In this document: positions 48,101-48,838 of the stretch, in pieces
Position numbering within the stretch: the stretch's first letter is position 1
Layout: each line of letters opens with the position of its first letter
Assembly: GCA_030141605.1 (NCBI GenBank)
Contig: JAQGDQ010001299.1
Span: 1 to 48,838, forward strand
From: Tubiluchus corallicola
Taxonomy: Eukaryota > Priapulida > Priapulimorpha > Priapulimorphida > Tubiluchidae
Length of the DNA stretch: 48,838 nt
Reading direction: 5' to 3'
The notes under the pieces: generated by a model
Seen by the model: only the letters and a program-made list of their open reading frames with translations
What the model was told of the DNA's origin: nothing
The model's database searches: none
Translations under genes and position numbers: made by a program

Positions 48101-48838
48101 ACAAGAGTTTCTGAAACAGCAGATGATGAAGGAGGTCGCCGCTCAGCAAAGAGGTCTGCTGGACCATGAACTGATGAGCGGTCAAATTGCAACGCAAAGA
48201 CATCTGCTGGGTCAAGAACAGAGGAACGGCCAGGCAGCACAGCAGAGAGGCTTACTGGATCGTGAACGTGTCCAGCGACAGCAAGCGCTGCAAGGACAGT
48301 CGTTTCGACAACAACAACGGCAAAGCGAACAGGCAACTCGACTGTTAGATCACGATGCTAACAGGAATATTCCCAGACCAGATCGCGAACGTGTCCAGCA
48401 ACAGCAAGCGCTGCAAGGACAGTCGTTTCGACAACAACAATGGCAAAGCGAACAGGCAAGTCGACTGTTAGATCACGATGCTAACAGGAATATTCCCCGA
48501 CCGGATCGCGAACGTGTCCAGCAACAGCAAGCGCTGCAAGGACAGTCGTTTCGACAACAACAATGGCAAAGCGAACAGGCAAGTCGACTGTTAGATCACG
48601 ATGCTAACAGGAATATTCCCCGACCGGATCGCGAACGTGTCCAGCGACAGCAAGCGCTCCAAGGACAGTCGGTTCGGCAAGAACGGCCAAGCGAACAAGC
48701 GAGTCGACTTTTAGATCACGACGCTAACAGGAACATTCCCCGACCGGATCGCGAACGTGTCCAGCGACAGCAAGCGCTCCAAGGACAGTCGGTTCGACAA
48801 CAACAATGGCAAAGCGAACAGGCAAGTCGACTGTTAGA
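27113..48838 (+). CDS. U1/matrin-type three-finger protein with Q-rich repeat tail, right copy (3' end outside window)
   Basis: Exons: 27113-27183, 28148-28877, 29726-29869, 30514-30601, 31684-31764, 37621-37701 (donor uncertain), 38940-39079, 43095-43217, 44413-44545, 45512-45742 and 47842-48838 (open). Phases agree at every join. Predicted order: acidic then Lys/Glu-rich disordered region (residues 1-250); finger 1 C257/C260/H273/H279; finger 2 C314/C317/H330/H336; helical stretch 345-400; finger 3 C419/C422/H434/H440; folded-looking region to about 530 (contains EKYYPEFYTELKESFF); charged linker with KSKRTEKERNDK; Q-rich tail with 41-residue repeats. C2H2 fingers with an x5 H-H gap are typical of the ZnF_U1/matrin class, which often binds double-stranded RNA or structured nucleic acid; a nuclear role is inference. 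I do not recognise an orthologue. The first exon follows an inverted-repeat transposon by about 310 bp. Confidence 0.85.
27320..27890. other. Right-only ~0.57-kb segment in intron 1 of the zinc-finger gene
   Basis: The sum changes from 37471 (exon 1) to 38038 (exon 2). The left arm around 10100-10180 lacks this block. It contains a degenerate open stretch at 27601-27795 with no recognised similarity. It is insertion or deletion polymorphism between arms. Confidence 0.7.
28148..28877 (+). CDS. Exon 2 of the right zinc-finger gene (charged N-terminal region)
   Basis: The acceptor atttcag precedes 28148, and the donor GAG|gtaatc follows 28877. The exon enters in phase 2 (GG from exon 1 plus A) and leaves in phase 0. 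It encodes an acidic segment (LEDIDESIDVSIDEDLLKLS) followed by about 200 residues very rich in Lys and Glu, with nuclear-localisation-like basic clusters. It ends in CSICKTFVLHE, the first half of finger 1. The open frame continues 75 bases into the intron, but the finger spacing is completed only by splicing to 29726. Confidence 0.85.
30705..31128. repeat. Degenerate (GATA/GATG)n simple repeat, right
   Basis: Inverted partner of 6534-6965, with the same ~60-base block structure (gatatagacggattctttg box). Confidence 0.9.
31129..31486. repeat. 35-bp minisatellite, 10 units (right)
   Basis: Same unit, inverted, with ten units, two of them slightly altered near 31215-31265. It lies in intron 4 of the right copy, and the change explains most of the roughly 150-base length difference of that intron. 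Confidence 0.95.
31985..32535. repeat. 63-bp satellite array, right
   Basis: Inverted partner of 4977-5527 with nine units and both open frames kept (194 residues on plus, 251 on minus). Equal coordinate sums on both sides show no change of unit number. Confidence 0.95.
32735..33072. repeat. GC-rich repeat-like element with a 14-bp inverted repeat, right
   Basis: Inverted partner of the left element. The stem arms are at 32735-32748 and 32788-32801 and both are perfect, so the hairpin has been kept in both arms. Confidence 0.5.
34725..36012. repeat. About 87-bp satellite with higher-order structure, right
   Basis: Inverted partner of 1500-2800 with the same unit order. Flanking coordinate sums (37512 and 37510) differ by only 2 bases, so no unit has been gained or lost since the copies separated. 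Confidence 0.93.
36234..37245. repeat. 57-bp satellite array, right
   Basis: Inverted partner of the left 57-bp array with about one extra unit near 36240-36300 (coordinate sum shifts from 37510 to 37559). It lies in intron 5 of the right zinc-finger gene. Confidence 0.95.
37961..38158. repeat. Three tandem 66-bp repeats with a central palindrome, intron 6
   Basis: Units start at 37961, 38027 and 38093 (ga[ct]gttgcttgccattactc). Each holds the perfect 14-base palindrome caccattaatggtg and a second copy of the motif 'ccaccatga'. There is no partner in the left arm within the window. Confidence 0.9.
39080..43094. other. Intron 7 of the right zinc-finger gene (4.0 kb) with diverged local duplications
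   Basis: No exon was recognised. Several short blocks recur: 'gacagttaacagatcatctg' at about 41395 and 41551; 'ccagatcggggaaa' followed by 'ttagccaacttatg' at about 41469 and 41862; 'tatatagtatgcaatctatg' at about 41240 and 42366; 'ctaattgtctcaraaac' at about 42520 and 42659. This suggests an old repeat family that was duplicated and interleaved. Confidence 0.6.
43808..44295. mobile_element. pogo/Tigger-like MITE (488 bp, TA target site)
   Basis: The ends are cagttaacctcgggtataag and, inverted, cagtcaacatcggatatagg, flanked by TA on each side (43806-43807, 44296-44297). The CAGT start, 'cctcggataTA' body and TA duplication are typical of pogo/Tigger (Tc1-mariner superfamily) derivatives. The interior repeats 'ataagggac' motifs. 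There is no transposase. It sits in intron 8. Confidence 0.8.
44546..45511. other. Intron 9 of the right zinc-finger gene
   Basis: No gene was recognised. It includes repeated ttcgaatt/aatcgaattt words around 44680-44750 and a short (TAG)n patch near 44866-44888. The acceptor for exon 10 (ggggggtgtag) has a poor pyrimidine tract, but phase and coding content support it. Confidence 0.5.
46130..46820. repeat. Two diverged ~350-bp direct repeats, intron 10
   Basis: 46135-46475 and 46495-46815 share, in order, 'cattttaaattattatttct', 'aagtctttc', 'ccttttcttccc' with 'tgatttaya', 'gggagatttaaaa', 'tataattttttwwgg' and 'gatttttctgaaa'. Spacing is preserved with many substitutions, indicating an old tandem duplication. 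Confidence 0.75.
46871..47523. mobile_element. piggyBac-like MITE (653 bp, TTAA target site)
   Basis: The inverted ends are ccctttcactacgg and its complement at 47510-47523 (cgtagtgaaaggg visible), flanked directly by TTAA at 46867-46870 and 47524-47527. CCC termini plus a TTAA duplication are diagnostic of the piggyBac superfamily. No transposase is present. A short open frame at 46989-47174 contains an internal repeat (GIGV) and shows no domain. A GT-rich tract lies at 47305-47370. It sits in intron 10. Confidence 0.85.
47842..48838 (+). CDS. Exon 11 of the right zinc-finger gene: Q-rich domain, open at window end
   Basis: The acceptor tttatag precedes 47842, and the phase (G from exon 10 plus GC) gives GSDTRRAKHARQDEKHIPSL and then an open frame to the window edge. 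Composition is dominated by Gln with Ala, Leu, Arg and His (AQLNHQMAHQMELQQHQQQA). The last third is an in-frame tandem repeat (see 48258-48838). Polyglutamine-rich, likely helical or disordered segments are common in chromatin and RNA-processing proteins. No stop is seen, so the length and C-terminus are unknown. Confidence 0.8.
48258..48838 (+). repeat. 123-bp coding tandem repeat (41 residues per unit)
   Basis: Units start at 48258, 48381, 48504, 48627 and 48747, each at a GAT codon followed by CG[TC]GAACGTGTCCAG. Spacing is 123, 123, 123 and 120 bases, and the fifth unit is cut by the window edge. Each unit reads DRERVQ..QALQGQS, then a Q-rich piece, then SRLLDHDANRNIPRP. Unit 4 lacks one codon, so the frame is kept. 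Units 2 and 3 look almost identical, which suggests recent expansion or homogenisation. Confidence 0.95.

Noticed and set aside
48016-48336. 106-residue minus-strand frame opposite exon 11
   Set aside because: Shadow of the Q-rich coding repeat; the plus strand has the acceptor, phase and repeat-preserving codon deletion.

Overview
The window is invertebrate metazoan DNA. It is AT-rich, its genes have many exons with GT-AG introns, and the introns are full of satellites, microsatellites, LINE pieces and small DNA transposons. The clearest gene is a three-exon RNF181-type RING ubiquitin ligase (17626-20439). Each arm also carries a C1q-type terminal exon. I cannot name the phylum from the sequence alone.

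The dominant structure is a very large inverted duplication. Positions 1-16679 reappear, reverse-complemented, at 21080-37558, on either side of a 4400-bp spacer that holds RNF181. Matching positions add up to 37471-38095 over most of the arms (37759 at the inner edge, 37559 at the outer edge), with drift caused by indels. The left copy is still matching at base 1, so its outer end lies outside the window. The inner edge falls inside an RTE-like LINE fragment.

Each arm carries, from the spacer outward: an RTE-like LINE 3' fragment; a triplicated 138-bp repeat that includes the last codons of the C1q exon; the C1q exon; TA microsatellites; a 5'-truncated non-LTR retrotransposon; a roughly 0.9-kb inverted-repeat transposon with 9-bp target duplications; and the start of a zinc-finger gene that reads away from the spacer. 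Intron 5 of that gene contains four tandem arrays (35, 63, about 87 and 57 bp).

The zinc-finger gene is the second major find. In the right copy I can chain eleven exons from 27113 to the window end. They encode an acidic, lysine-rich N-terminus, three U1/matrin-type fingers (C-x2-C-x11-12-H-x5-H), a helical middle, a charged linker and a Q-rich C-terminus made of 41-residue repeats (123 bp each), still open at the window edge. The left copy has exons 1-5 with the same splice sites and almost the same coding sequence. The two copies are head to head with RNF181 between them. Beyond 37558 the sequence is single-copy and consists of introns 5-10 of the right copy, with a pogo/Tigger-like MITE, a piggyBac-like MITE and several diverged local duplications.

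The arms may be a true segmental inverted duplication or two haplotypes joined as a fold-back during assembly. The sequence alone does not decide this, though it shows where to test.
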